A stretch of 64,000 nucleotides of DNA from an uncultured Eubacteriaceae bacterium (GTDB lineage: Bacteria; Bacillota; Clostridia; Eubacteriales; Eubacteriaceae), in NCBI GenBank assembly GCA_945867155.1, contig CAMBHL010000007.1, positions 1-64,000 on the forward strand, read 5' to 3'. Below, one piece after another: positions 16,730 through 24,877 of this stretch (positions within the stretch are counted from its first letter, which is position 1; the number at the start of each line of letters is the position of its first letter). Under the pieces are notes generated by a model. It searched no databases, was not told the DNA's origin, and worked only from the letters and a program-made list of their open reading frames with translations. Made by a program: the position numbers and the translations under genes.

Positions 16730-18450
16730 GTGTGACTCTGAGTCTGAGAATTGTTCTGATTCTGAGACTGATCTTGAGTCTGAGTGCCCTGGCCGCCGTT
16801 GTCGTCGCTGTCGTCGGAATCCGTGGTCTGCTGCGCCGGCCCCGAACTGATGACAAAGTTGATCGAAGAGCCCTTGGAGGCGCTGGAGCCTTCCGACGGC
16901 GACTGGGAAATGACGACGCCCTTGGCGTAGCTGTCGGAATTCTGGGAGGTGACCGAACCGACTGAGAAGCCGTTGGCCTTGATCCGGCTTTCGGCATCGC
17001 TTTGGGTCAGGCCTACAATGCCCGGCACAGACGCCGTGTTCTGGCCTTTAGACACGTAGAGGACGACTTTCCCGTCTTTTGAAACGCTGGAGCCCGCATT
17101 GGGCGACACCGCGTAGACGATGCCGGAATCGTATTTGTCGTTGTATTCCCGTTTGATTTCCGAGACGGTAAGATCGGCATCTTCGAGCTTCGACACCGCC
17201 GCACTTTCCGTCAGGCCGACGACACTGGGCACTGTTGTTGAATTTTTGCCTTTGCTGATGGTCACGCGGATGGCTCGGCCCTTGACGACCTGGGAATTGG
17301 CTTTCGGGGTCTGGCTCATGATCTTCCCTTTGCCCACGCTGTCGCTGTAGTCGTGGTCACTGACTTCGAGGGAAAGTCCCAGCTGCTTGCAGGCGGCTGT
17401 GGCCTGGCTTTCGGTCATGCCCGTCAGATCCGGCACAGTCACTTTCTGCCGTGTCATGGCGTAGGCCACGATGCCGACGAGGGCCGCCGCGATGAGGGCG
17501 ACGATCAGGGCGATCTTTCGGTTCCGCTTTTTCTTTCTCAAATCGTTGATGCCGGTGACGTCTTCCTGGAAGGGATTTTCGTCTTTGAACAAATCCGCTG
17601 TGGACGCCGTTTCCCCCACTGGGCTCACCGAGGCGTCGAGCATGATCTGGTCGAGATCTTCGATGAGTTCTTCGCAGTTCTGATAACGGTCTTCCGGCTT
17701 CTTCTGACAAAGGCGTACGACCACGTCGGACACGCTCTGGGGCACGTCCGGGTTGATTTCGTTCGGCGGCGTGATGTCTTCCTGAATGTGCTTAATGGCG
17801 ATGGACACCGAGTTGTCATCGTCAAAGGGCAGCTCCCCGGTGAGCAGTTCGTAGTACATGATCCCCAGGGAGTACAGATCCGAACGGGCATCGACGTAGC
17901 CGCCCCGGGCCTGTTCCGGTGAAATGTAGTGCACCGATCCCATGGTCTGGTTCGTCATTGTGATGGTCGCACTTGTAATGGCCCGGGCGATGCCGAAATC
18001 CGTCACCTTCGGCGTCAGATCCGACGTGAGCATGATGTTCTGGGGCTTGATGTCCCGGTGAATGATGCCGTGTTCGTGAGCGCATTTGAGCGCTTCCGCG
18101 ATGTCGATGATGAAATTGGTCGCTTCTTCATAATCCAGGCGGCCCTTCTGGGTCAGGTACTGCTTCAGGGTGATGCCGTCGACGTATTCCATGATGATGA
18201 AGTACACATCGCCGTCCACGCCCACGTCGTACACCGACACGATATTCGGGTCTGACAGGCCGGCTGCGGCCTGGGATTCCCGGTCAAATTTCTTGATAAA
18301 CTGTTCGTTTTCCGTGTATTCTTCCCGGAGGATTTTGACAGCCACGTACCGGTTCAGCTTCAGGTCCTGGGCTTTGTAAACATAGGCCATGCCGCCGCGC
18401 CCGATCAATTCAATGATCTTGTACCGATTGTTTAAGACTTTCCCGATCAC
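16726..18450 (-). CDS. prkC: PASTA-domain serine/threonine protein kinase
   Basis: PrkC/PknB is a membrane kinase that senses muropeptides or lipid II and phosphorylates growth and cell-wall targets. The 574 residues contain a complete Hanks kinase domain (GRGGMAYVYKA, Lys39, HRDIKPQN 131-138, DFG 151-153, GSVHYISPEQARG), one transmembrane helix near 310-333, three extracellular PASTA repeats (about 340-540) and a Gln/Asn/Ser/Asp-rich tail. Start is GTG behind AAAGGAGG. One base separates it from the partner phosphatase gene, and it overlaps rsgA by 4 bases. Gram-positive PrkC proteins usually have three or four PASTA units. Confidence 0.96.
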   Translation of the reverse strand: MIGKVLNNRYKIIELIGRGGMAYVYKAQDLKLNRYVAVKILREEYTENEQFIKKFDRESQAAAGLSDPNIVSVYDVGVDGDVYFIIMEYVDGITLKQYLTQKGRLDYEEATNFIIDIAEALKCAHEHGIIHRDIKPQNIMLTSDLTPKVTDFGIARAITSATITMTNQTMGSVHYISPEQARGGYVDARSDLYSLGIMYYELLTGELPFDDDNSVSIAIKHIQEDITPPNEINPDVPQSVSDVVVRLCQKKPEDRYQNCEELIEDLDQIMLDASVSPVGETASTADLFKDENPFQEDVTGINDLRKKKRNRKIALIVALIAAALVGIVAYAMTRQKVTVPDLTGMTESQATAACKQLGLSLEVSDHDYSDSVGKGKIMSQTPKANSQVVKGRAIRVTISKGKNSTTVPSVVGLTESAAVSKLEDADLTVSEIKREYNDKYDSGIVYAVSPNAGSSVSKDGKVVLYVSKGQNTASVPGIVGLTQSDAESRIKANGFSVGSVTSQNSDSYAKGVVISQSPSEGSSASKGSSINFVISSGPAQQTTDSDDSDDNGGQGTQTQDQSQNQNNSQTQSHT

Positions 18451-18451
18451 G

Positions 18452-19195
18452 TCAGTCCTCCTTTTCTTTGAATTCCGGTTTGAAAATAATCAAGGTGATG
18501 TTGTCCGTCCCGCCGTTGTAGTTGGCCAGGTTCACGAGCTTGCGCGTCGCTTCTTCGATGTCGTTTTCCATCACGATCTGGTGAATTTCCGGATCGCTGA
18601 CCATGTTGTACAGACCGTCGGAACACAGTAGGATCAAATCTCCCGGATAGAGTTTATATTCAAAAAGATCGGCCCTTAAGGTTTCATCGGTCCCCAGCGC
18701 CCGGGTGATGATGTTTTTCTGGGGGTGGTCCTTTGCCTCGCTCGGCGTGATCCGGCCCCGGTCGATGAGGGCCTGAACCAAGGAATGGTCCTTCGTCAGA
18801 TGTTCGATGCCCCCGGCGTTGATGCGGTAGGCCCGGCTGTCCCCGACGTGATAAATCACCATCTTTTCGCCGTTGACAATGGCCATCGTCAGGGTTGTGG
18901 CCATACCCAGTTCTTCCGGTTCCATCACCCCTTCATGGATGATCTTTTTGTTGATGGCGTTGAAAAACGCATTGACTTCCTGATAATTCGTGAAATCACT
19001 GATCTCGCCGATATGTTCTTTAATCGTGTCAATGGCAATCTGACTGGCGACTTCGCCGGAGCGGTGTCCCCCCAGTCCGTCTGCCACGGCGAAGATATAG
19101 TACAAGACCCCGTCCTTCTCGACGTTGGCCGCGAGGTAAGCGTCCTGGTTGGACTTTCGCTTAGCCCCGATATTCGTTGAATAAGCACACTTCAT
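18452..19195 (-). CDS. stp: Stp1/PrpC-type PP2C protein phosphatase
   Basis: This soluble Mn/Mg phosphatase reverses PrkC phosphorylation. The 247 residues contain the PP2C motifs NQDAYL, VADGLGGHRSGEVAS, VGDSRAYRI, LLCSDGLYNM and GGTDNITLI, with the metal-binding aspartates in place. The frame is open for 40 more codons upstream, but those overlap rlmN, whereas the ATG at 19195 follows AAAAAAGGTG and gives the typical opening MKCAYSTNIGAKRKSNQD. Phosphatase and kinase genes are adjacent and surely co-expressed. Confidence 0.94.
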   Translation of the reverse strand: MKCAYSTNIGAKRKSNQDAYLAANVEKDGVLYYIFAVADGLGGHRSGEVASQIAIDTIKEHIGEISDFTNYQEVNAFFNAINKKIIHEGVMEPEELGMATTLTMAIVNGEKMVIYHVGDSRAYRINAGGIEHLTKDHSLVQALIDRGRITPSEAKDHPQKNIITRALGTDETLRADLFEYKLYPGDLILLCSDGLYNMVSDPEIHQIVMENDIEEATRKLVNLANYNGGTDNITLIIFKPEFKEKED

Positions 19196-19199
19196 ATTT

Positions 19200-20222
19200 T
19201 CACCTTTTTTCCTGCTGTGTTTTGTGGCGCAGCTGGCCGCAAGCTGCATCGATATTTTTGCCCATCCGCCTTCGGATGGTACAGTTAATGCCGCCTTTCT
19301 GAAGGCGGTCTGCAAAAGCCTCGACCTGTTCGCTGCCTGAAAAGGCTCCCTCTGAAATGGGGTTGAGGCGGATTAGATTGATATGCACGTTCTGATGCCG
19401 GAATAATTCGATGAGGGTTTCGGCATCCTCAGGCCGGTCGTTGACGCCGGCCATCAGCGCGTATTCAAATGTGATGCGGCGGCCGGTTTCTTCAAAATAA
19501 TACCGGCAGGCTTCCAACAGTTCCGGAAGGGGATAACGCCTGGCCACCGGCATGAGGGTTTCCCGGACGCGCTGGGTCGGCGCGTGGAGGGAAACGGCTA
19601 AATTAATTTCAAGATGGCGCCCAGCCAGGGCTTTCATCTGGGGCACGAGCCCGCAGGTGGAAACGGTGATGCGGCGCTGGCCGATGCCGTAGCCGTGATT
19701 GGCCAGGTCGATGAATTTCAAGAGTTCCTCACCGTTCGCCAGGGGTTCGCCGATGCCCATCACGACGACCCGGCTGACCCGCTCGCCGGAAAGGGCCTGC
19801 GCCCAGTAAATCTGGCTGGCGATTTCCCCCGCCTTCAAATTGCGGATGACGCCGCCCTTGGTCGACGCGCAGAAGGCACAGCCCATGGCACAGCCCACCT
19901 GGCTTGACACGCACAGAGAAAGCCCGTAACGGTAGCGCATGAGCACCGTTTCGATGCACTCGCCGTCCTGAAAACGGATCAAAAGCTTTTCCGTTCCGTC
20001 TTCCGGGTCCCGCTGGTGCCGAACCACTTCGCCGTGGTCGATGACGGCGGTCTCGGCCAGTTTCTGCCGCAGCTTGGCGGGCAAATTGCTGCAGGCTTCA
20101 AAAGACGGGGCACCTTTTTCGTAAAGCCACTGAAACAGCTGGCCCCCTCTGAATTTGGGTTCGCCGAGACGCTGCATCAGCGCCTGGCAGTCGGCCAGAC
20201 TGTAGCCAAATATATTTTCCAT
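19200..20222 (-). CDS. rlmN: 23S rRNA (adenine2503-C2)/tRNA (adenine37-C2)-methyltransferase
   Basis: RlmN is a radical-SAM enzyme that methylates C2 of A2503 in 23S rRNA and A37 of some tRNAs. The 340 residues contain the cluster motif CAMGCAFC (Cys111, 115, 118) and the C-terminal catalytic cysteine in DAACGQL (Cys328). Length and N-terminal helical domain are normal; nothing marks it as the resistance variant Cfr. It heads the rlmN-stp-prkC-rsgA-thiN run, with AAGAGG before the ATG. Confidence 0.95.
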   Translation of the reverse strand: MENIFGYSLADCQALMQRLGEPKFRGGQLFQWLYEKGAPSFEACSNLPAKLRQKLAETAVIDHGEVVRHQRDPEDGTEKLLIRFQDGECIETVLMRYRYGLSLCVSSQVGCAMGCAFCASTKGGVIRNLKAGEIASQIYWAQALSGERVSRVVVMGIGEPLANGEELLKFIDLANHGYGIGQRRITVSTCGLVPQMKALAGRHLEINLAVSLHAPTQRVRETLMPVARRYPLPELLEACRYYFEETGRRITFEYALMAGVNDRPEDAETLIELFRHQNVHINLIRLNPISEGAFSGSEQVEAFADRLQKGGINCTIRRRMGKNIDAACGQLRHKTQQEKR

Positions 20223-20278
20223 GAAACCTCTTTAAATCTGGATTTGAATTGTAAAATCCCAACGACTCATATAGTTGT

Positions 20279-20287
20279 ATTATAACA
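20279..20287 (-). promoter_or_regulatory. probable extended -10 promoter of rlmN
   Basis: On the - strand the sequence reads TGTTATAAT: a perfect -10 (20279-20284) with an extended TG. No good -35 is seen upstream, as is common for extended -10 promoters. It lies about 55 bases before the start codon. Confidence 0.5.
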
Positions 20288-20340
20288 AAAAAAATTATCT
20301 GAATAAAGCGGATAATTCATTACCAAATAATTTGACTTTT

Positions 20341-20349
20341 TGTTACAAT
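20341..20349 (+). promoter_or_regulatory. possible extended -10 promoter of the pyrophosphatase/LOG pair
   Basis: TGTTACAAT lies about 25 bases before the start codon, with TTACCA about 18 bases further up as a weak -35. It is divergent from the rlmN promoter across an AT-rich gap. Confidence 0.4.
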
Positions 20350-20374
20350 GAAAGCTATAAAAGGAGGATGTATT

Positions 20375-22006
20375 ATGTCTCAAATGACTTATGTTTTCGG
20401 GCATCAAAAGCCGGACACCGATTCCATCTGTTCGGCCATCGCCTATGCCTATTTGAAACGGGAAACCGGTTCTCCGGAAACCATGGCCTGCCGCCTTGGA
20501 CCGGTCAATAAAGAAACGCAGTTTGCCCTGGACACCTTCGGCGTTCAGGCCCCGAGACTGATCAAAAGCGTCAAGCCTCAGGTCTGCGATATTCATTTAA
20601 ACAACGATTCCATGGTCACGGAGCAGAACTCCATCCACCACACCATGGATCTCATCATCGACAACCCGGGGCGGTCTCTGCCTGTGGTCGACGACCAGCG
20701 CAAACTGATCGGCATCATTTCCCTACCTGACATCATGCATGCTTATTCCGATCCTTTCCAGAAAGACCGGCTCATGAAATCCCGGACGCCTTTCCGCAAT
20801 ATTTTAAGGACCCTCGACGCACGGCTCATCGGCGATGAACCCGAGGGCGCCGTCAAAGGCTGTGTCTACAACAATTCCCAGCTGCAGGCCGGCGACAAAC
20901 TCAGTCCCGACGACATCGTCCTCACGACGCGCAACGACAGCTCTCTGGACATGGCTTTTGCCAACGGCAACGCCTATGTCATCGTCTCGGACGTGCCCAA
21001 AGGCACCGACATTGCCATTCCCGACGATTTCTCCGGCACCACGATTCTCACTGAAAAATCTCCCTTTGAAGTGGTGCGCCTTTTGGAACAGGTCACACCG
21101 ATCCGCCAATACGTCAACCACGACACCATGGAATTTTTCATGATGTCTGAAACCCTCGCAGACGTCAAAAGCAATATGCTCTCGTCGCCCCACAACCGGT
21201 TCCCGGTCGTAACTGACGAAGGGGTCGTCCTCGGCACCATCACGAAATCGTCCCTGCTCGATTATCAGCGCAAGCGCGTCATCCTCGTGGACCACAACGA
21301 AAAGACCCAGTCCATCAACGGGCTCGAAGACGCCGAAATCGCCGAAATCATCGACCATCACCGGGTCGCGGAAGTCCAGACCGACGCGCCCCTCTACATG
21401 CGCGTGGAACCTCTGGGCTGCACCTGCACGATCATCACAAAGATGTACCACGAAAAGAACGTCCCGATTCCCAAGAACATCGCCGGGCTTTTGCTCTCGG
21501 CCATCATCTCCGACACCCTCCTGTTCAACTCGCCGACCTGCACTGACCAGGACAAGAGCGCGGCTCAGGAACTGGCGAAAATCGCCGGGGTCAACCTCAA
21601 GGAATACGGCCGCTCGATGCTCATCGCGGGCTCCAATTTGGGCGATCTGACCCCAGCCCAGATCATCGGCACCGACCGGAAGCTCTTCACCATGGGCAAA
21701 TACAAAGTCGAAATTTCCCAGATCAACACCGGGGACTACAAGAGTCTGTTCGACAAACTTCATCCGCTGCTCGACCAGATGCAGGAAAACTGTGAAAAGG
21801 AAAATGCCGACCTGGCTATTCTCATGGTGACCGACATCGTCCTCGGCGGTTCTGAACTGCTCATTGCCGGCCAGGAACGGCATCTCGTCCGGGACGCCTT
21901 CGGCATCGAAGACGAAGACATCAGCCAGTTCTTCCCCGGCATGTTCTCCAGAAAGAAACAGGTGGTCCCGCCATTGATGCGCGTCGCCTCTTCTGAAGAA
22001 TCGTAA
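20375..22006 (+). CDS. ppaC: manganese-dependent inorganic pyrophosphatase with CBS and DRTGG domains
   Basis: A family II pyrophosphatase hydrolysing PPi to phosphate, with a nucleotide-sensing insert. The 543 residues start with the DHH part (GHQKPDTDSICSAIAYA; His10, Asp14, Asp16), then CBS 1 (about 76-125), a DRTGG domain (about 140-250) and CBS 2 (about 250-300), then IIDHHRV (DHH 327-329) and the DHHA2 domain to the end. In studied CBS-PPases AMP/ADP inhibit, and diadenosine polyphosphates activate forms that have DRTGG; expected here, not shown. The start at 20375 follows AAAGGAGG. It runs head-on to replication with the LOG gene 24 bases behind it. Confidence 0.92.
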   Translation: MSQMTYVFGHQKPDTDSICSAIAYAYLKRETGSPETMACRLGPVNKETQFALDTFGVQAPRLIKSVKPQVCDIHLNNDSMVTEQNSIHHTMDLIIDNPGRSLPVVDDQRKLIGIISLPDIMHAYSDPFQKDRLMKSRTPFRNILRTLDARLIGDEPEGAVKGCVYNNSQLQAGDKLSPDDIVLTTRNDSSLDMAFANGNAYVIVSDVPKGTDIAIPDDFSGTTILTEKSPFEVVRLLEQVTPIRQYVNHDTMEFFMMSETLADVKSNMLSSPHNRFPVVTDEGVVLGTITKSSLLDYQRKRVILVDHNEKTQSINGLEDAEIAEIIDHHRVAEVQTDAPLYMRVEPLGCTCTIITKMYHEKNVPIPKNIAGLLLSAIISDTLLFNSPTCTDQDKSAAQELAKIAGVNLKEYGRSMLIAGSNLGDLTPAQIIGTDRKLFTMGKYKVEISQINTGDYKSLFDKLHPLLDQMQENCEKENADLAILMVTDIVLGGSELLIAGQERHLVRDAFGIEDEDISQFFPGMFSRKKQVVPPLMRVASSEES

Positions 22007-22030
22007 ACGACACAAGAAAGGAAAAGACCA

Positions 22031-22588
22031 ATGAACATTACCGTTTACTGCGGATCTAAATTCGGCGACCTGCCCCAGTACCGCAGAGATGCTAAAGCCC
22101 TCGGCACCTGGATCGGTCAAAACGGCCACCGTCTCATTTACGGGGGCGGCTGGACCGGCCTCATGGGCGCCGTCGCCGACGCCACTCTGAAAGCCGGCGG
22201 CGAAGTCTACGGCATCATTCCGGAATTTTTAAAGGCCATCGAACTGCCCCACGACGGGCTGACCAAGACCTTCACCGTCAAAACCATGGCCAAACGCAAG
22301 ACCATGATGCGGGACTACGGCGACTTTTTCATCGCCCTCCCCGGCGGCCCGGGCACCATCGAAGAAATCACGGAGATCATCTCCCTTAGAAAACTGCACC
22401 GCCACGACAAACCCGCGGTGTTTTACAACCCTGACCAGTATTACGAACCCATGCGGGAAATGTACCGCAAAATGGTCGAACACGGCTTCCTCGATCAGGC
22501 CACTTTCGACAGCATCCTCTTTGCTGACAACCTGGAAGCCATTTACCGGGAAGTCGAACGGGAAATCGACCGCCGCTATCACGCATAA
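22031..22588 (+). CDS. LOG-family nucleotide phosphoribohydrolase
   Basis: LOG-family (TIGR00730) enzymes release the base from nucleoside 5'-monophosphates, including cytokinin ribotides in plants; in most bacteria the natural substrate is probably AMP or a related nucleotide. The 185 residues have a Rossmann-like start, YGGGWTGLMGAVADA near 40 and the family signature PGGPGTIEE near 105. AGAAAGGAAA precedes the ATG. Placement behind an adenine-nucleotide-sensing pyrophosphatase suggests a shared link to nucleotide turnover, which is inference. The label lysine decarboxylase found on relatives is an old error. Confidence 0.88.
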   Translation: MNITVYCGSKFGDLPQYRRDAKALGTWIGQNGHRLIYGGGWTGLMGAVADATLKAGGEVYGIIPEFLKAIELPHDGLTKTFTVKTMAKRKTMMRDYGDFFIALPGGPGTIEEITEIISLRKLHRHDKPAVFYNPDQYYEPMREMYRKMVEHGFLDQATFDSILFADNLEAIYREVEREIDRRYHA

Positions 22589-22592
22589 AATC

Positions 22593-22640
22593 AAAAAATA
22601 AAGCATCTGATTTTTCATCAAATCAGATGCTTTATTTTTT
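22593..22640. terminator. bidirectional terminator between the LOG and GNAT genes
   Basis: A perfect 21-bp stem (22593-22613 with 22620-22640) with a 6-base loop, ending in T runs on both strands. It serves the two convergent genes and overlaps the GNAT stop codon. Confidence 0.9.
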
Positions 22641-22914
22641 ATGCCCTGACGTCGTCGTAGGCTTTTTTCACAGCGAAGCGCTTCTGGGCGTAATCACACA
22701 GGGGGTGAATCTTGATGCCCTCCTGTCTCGCAGCGTCGACAACGCTGTCCACGAGCCGTCCCGCGATGCCCTGGCCGCCGTAGGCCTTGTCCACTTCGGT
22801 GTGGGTCAAAAGCCAGATTTTTCCCGATGCCGTGACGGTGCACTCGCCAATCACCTTGTCCTGATCCAGTGCCACCGCCCGCATTTCTTCCGGACGAAAT
22901 TCAATCGTTGCCAT
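22639..22914 (-). CDS. small GNAT-fold acetyltransferase (NATD1/YjdJ-like)
   Basis: A minimal 91-residue GNAT-like protein with VDKAYGGQGIAGRLVDSVVDAARQEG, which carries the acetyl-CoA loop, and the ending IHPLCDYAQKRF typical of this subfamily. The substrate is unknown. A longer open frame runs back into dxs, but the start at 22914 follows GAGAGGTG and gives the family's opening. It is 16 bases after dxs and ends at a shared terminator, so it is the last gene of the dxr-dxs run. No functional link with isoprenoid synthesis is implied. Confidence 0.82.
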   Translation of the reverse strand: MATIEFRPEEMRAVALDQDKVIGECTVTASGKIWLLTHTEVDKAYGGQGIAGRLVDSVVDAARQEGIKIHPLCDYAQKRFAVKKAYDDVRA

Positions 22915-22930
22915 CTTACACCTCTCGTTT

Positions 22931-24877
22931 TTATTTATTTTTCTGAAATTTTTGCACAAAAGCCGCAATGCGCTGTGCGCCGTGAGCCGCGTCCAGCTTG
23001 AGTTCGGCCATAAGTTCATCCGTCGTCCCGTGGGGCACGAACTGATCTTCCACGGCGAGCACCATCACCGGACTTCCCGGTTCGTGTTCGGCGAGCCACG
23101 CTGCGGCCCGCTGGCCGTATCCCCCGGTTCTTACGTTGTCCTCCAAGGTGATCACCGGGCCCCGCTTCGCCATCCGCCGCAGGGTCTTGGTGTCCATCGG
23201 CTTGATGGCCCGGATGTTGACCAGCCCGCAGTCGATGCCGAAATCCGCTTTCAGGCGCTCGCAAATCCCTTCGCCCGTTTCGCACAGATGCCCTAAAGCG
23301 AAAAGGGTCGCGTCTTCCCCTTCACGCAGCACTTCTGAGTTCAGGCCTTCAATGGGCTGGCGGCAGTCCTTAAAGGCGGCGGAGGCGGGTCCCCGGCTGT
23401 AACGGATGGCCACCGGGCCGGTCATGCTGTGAATCGCTTCGTGGAGCATGGCCTTGAGTTCCCAGGCGTTTTTCGGTTCCAGCACCGTCATGTTGGGCAT
23501 CTGAGCCAAGAAAGACACGTCGAAAATGCCCTGGTGGGTCTCTCCGTCCTGCCCCACCAGTCCGGCCCGGTCCACCGCAAAAATCACGTGGAGGTTCTGG
23601 AGACAGACGTCTTCCACAATCTGATCGTAGGCCCGCTGAAGAAAAGTCGAGTAAAGGGCCACCACGGGGATCATCCCCTGGGTGGCGAGTCCCCCGGCGA
23701 AGGTCACCGCGTGTTCTTCGGCGATGCCCACGTCAAAAAACCGTTCGGGATAGCGCAGGCCAAAAGCCTTGAGCCCGGTCCCGTCGGCCATCGCCGCCGT
23801 GATCCCCACGAGGCGGTCGCAGACGGCGCCTTCAGCCACCATCGCCTGGCCGAAAATCTGAGACCACCCCGGCCGGGTTTTCGGGTGCTTCGGCTGACCG
23901 GTTTCAATTTCAAAGGGGCCGATGCCGTGGAATTTATCGGGATGCTGTTCCGCCGGCTCGTACCCCCGGCCCTTTTTGGTGATCACGTGAACGAGGACAG
24001 CCTTTTGGAGTTTGCGCGCATCCCGGAAAGTGCGCACCATCTGTTGGATATTCGTCCCGTCCACCGGCCCTAGATAGGTCACCCCGAAGTTTTCAAAAAG
24101 CATTTCCGGGATCATCATGTTCTTGATGCCCTCTTTCACATTGCTTAAATGATCGGCGATGGGCTCCCCGATTTTCGGCAGATGGGCCAGTTTTCTTTTA
24201 ACGTGTTCTTTGAGATCCGTATAAGAGGACGCGGTGCGCAGCGAGCTCAAATACACCGCCAGGCCGCTTAAATTCGGCGAAATGGACATTTCATTGTCGT
24301 TGAGCACAATGATGAGGTTGCGCTTCATCCGTCCCGCGTTGTTCAGGGCTTCAAAGAACATCCCGCCGGTGGAGGCCCCGTCGCCGATCACGGCCACGAC
24401 GGCGTTGTGCCGGCCCTGGAGATCCCGGGCGTAGGCCATGCCCAGCGCCGCAGAGACGCTATTGGAGGCGTGCCCCGTGTCGAAAGGATCTGTGACGCTT
24501 TCGGCCCGCTTGGGAAAGCCGCTCATGCCCCCGTACTGGCGGAGGGTGTCAAAGCCGTCCTTCCGCCCGGTTAAGATTTTATGCACGTAGGACTGATGCC
24601 CCACATCAAAGACGATGCGGTCTTTGGAAACATCAAAGGCCAGATGCAGGGCCATGGTCAGCTCCACGGCGCCGAGATTGGACGCCAGGTGGCCCCCGGT
24701 GACCGAGACCTTCTGAATGAGGAAGCGCCGGATTTCCCGGGCCAGCTGATCGTAATCCCTCGGGTCAACTTTCTGGATGTCGCCGGTTTCCTTAATCTGA
24801 GACAGGATTGACGGCTGAACGCGGCGTTTCTCGGTTTTAGGCTTGATATTTTTTTTTACAGTATCGGAAGGTTTCAT
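22931..24877 (-). CDS. dxs: 1-deoxy-D-xylulose-5-phosphate synthase
   Basis: Dxs condenses pyruvate and glyceraldehyde 3-phosphate in the first step of the MEP isoprenoid pathway, using thiamine diphosphate. The 648 residues show GHQSYVHKILTGR, the ThDP motif GDGASTGGMFFEALNNAG, the later DRAGLVGQDGETHQG and the transketolase C-terminal domain. The start is ATG at 24877 with AGGAA 8 bases upstream; a TTG two codons earlier is less likely. The first 25 residues are a lysine-rich extension beyond the usual family start. It overlaps the dxr 3' end by 41 bases, an unusually long overlap, so translation is tightly linked. Confidence 0.95.
   Translation of the reverse strand: MKPSDTVKKNIKPKTEKRRVQPSILSQIKETGDIQKVDPRDYDQLAREIRRFLIQKVSVTGGHLASNLGAVELTMALHLAFDVSKDRIVFDVGHQSYVHKILTGRKDGFDTLRQYGGMSGFPKRAESVTDPFDTGHASNSVSAALGMAYARDLQGRHNAVVAVIGDGASTGGMFFEALNNAGRMKRNLIIVLNDNEMSISPNLSGLAVYLSSLRTASSYTDLKEHVKRKLAHLPKIGEPIADHLSNVKEGIKNMMIPEMLFENFGVTYLGPVDGTNIQQMVRTFRDARKLQKAVLVHVITKKGRGYEPAEQHPDKFHGIGPFEIETGQPKHPKTRPGWSQIFGQAMVAEGAVCDRLVGITAAMADGTGLKAFGLRYPERFFDVGIAEEHAVTFAGGLATQGMIPVVALYSTFLQRAYDQIVEDVCLQNLHVIFAVDRAGLVGQDGETHQGIFDVSFLAQMPNMTVLEPKNAWELKAMLHEAIHSMTGPVAIRYSRGPASAAFKDCRQPIEGLNSEVLREGEDATLFALGHLCETGEGICERLKADFGIDCGLVNIRAIKPMDTKTLRRMAKRGPVITLEDNVRTGGYGQRAAAWLAEHEPGSPVMVLAVEDQFVPHGTTDELMAELKLDAAHGAQRIAAFVQKFQKNK

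Noticed and set aside
19200..20222. Possible Cfr-type resistance methyltransferase
   Set aside because: Length, the surrounding stp-prkC-rsgA genes and the general sequence fit the housekeeping RlmN.
20332..20349. TTGACT with TACAAT as a promoter for the pyrophosphatase gene
   Set aside because: Only six bases separate the two hexamers, too few for a sigma-A promoter; the extended -10 reading is preferred.
20804..22129. A 441-residue open frame on the - strand
   Set aside because: Antisense of the CBS/DRTGG pyrophosphatase gene; it has no recognisable domain and arises from the high-GC codon pattern.
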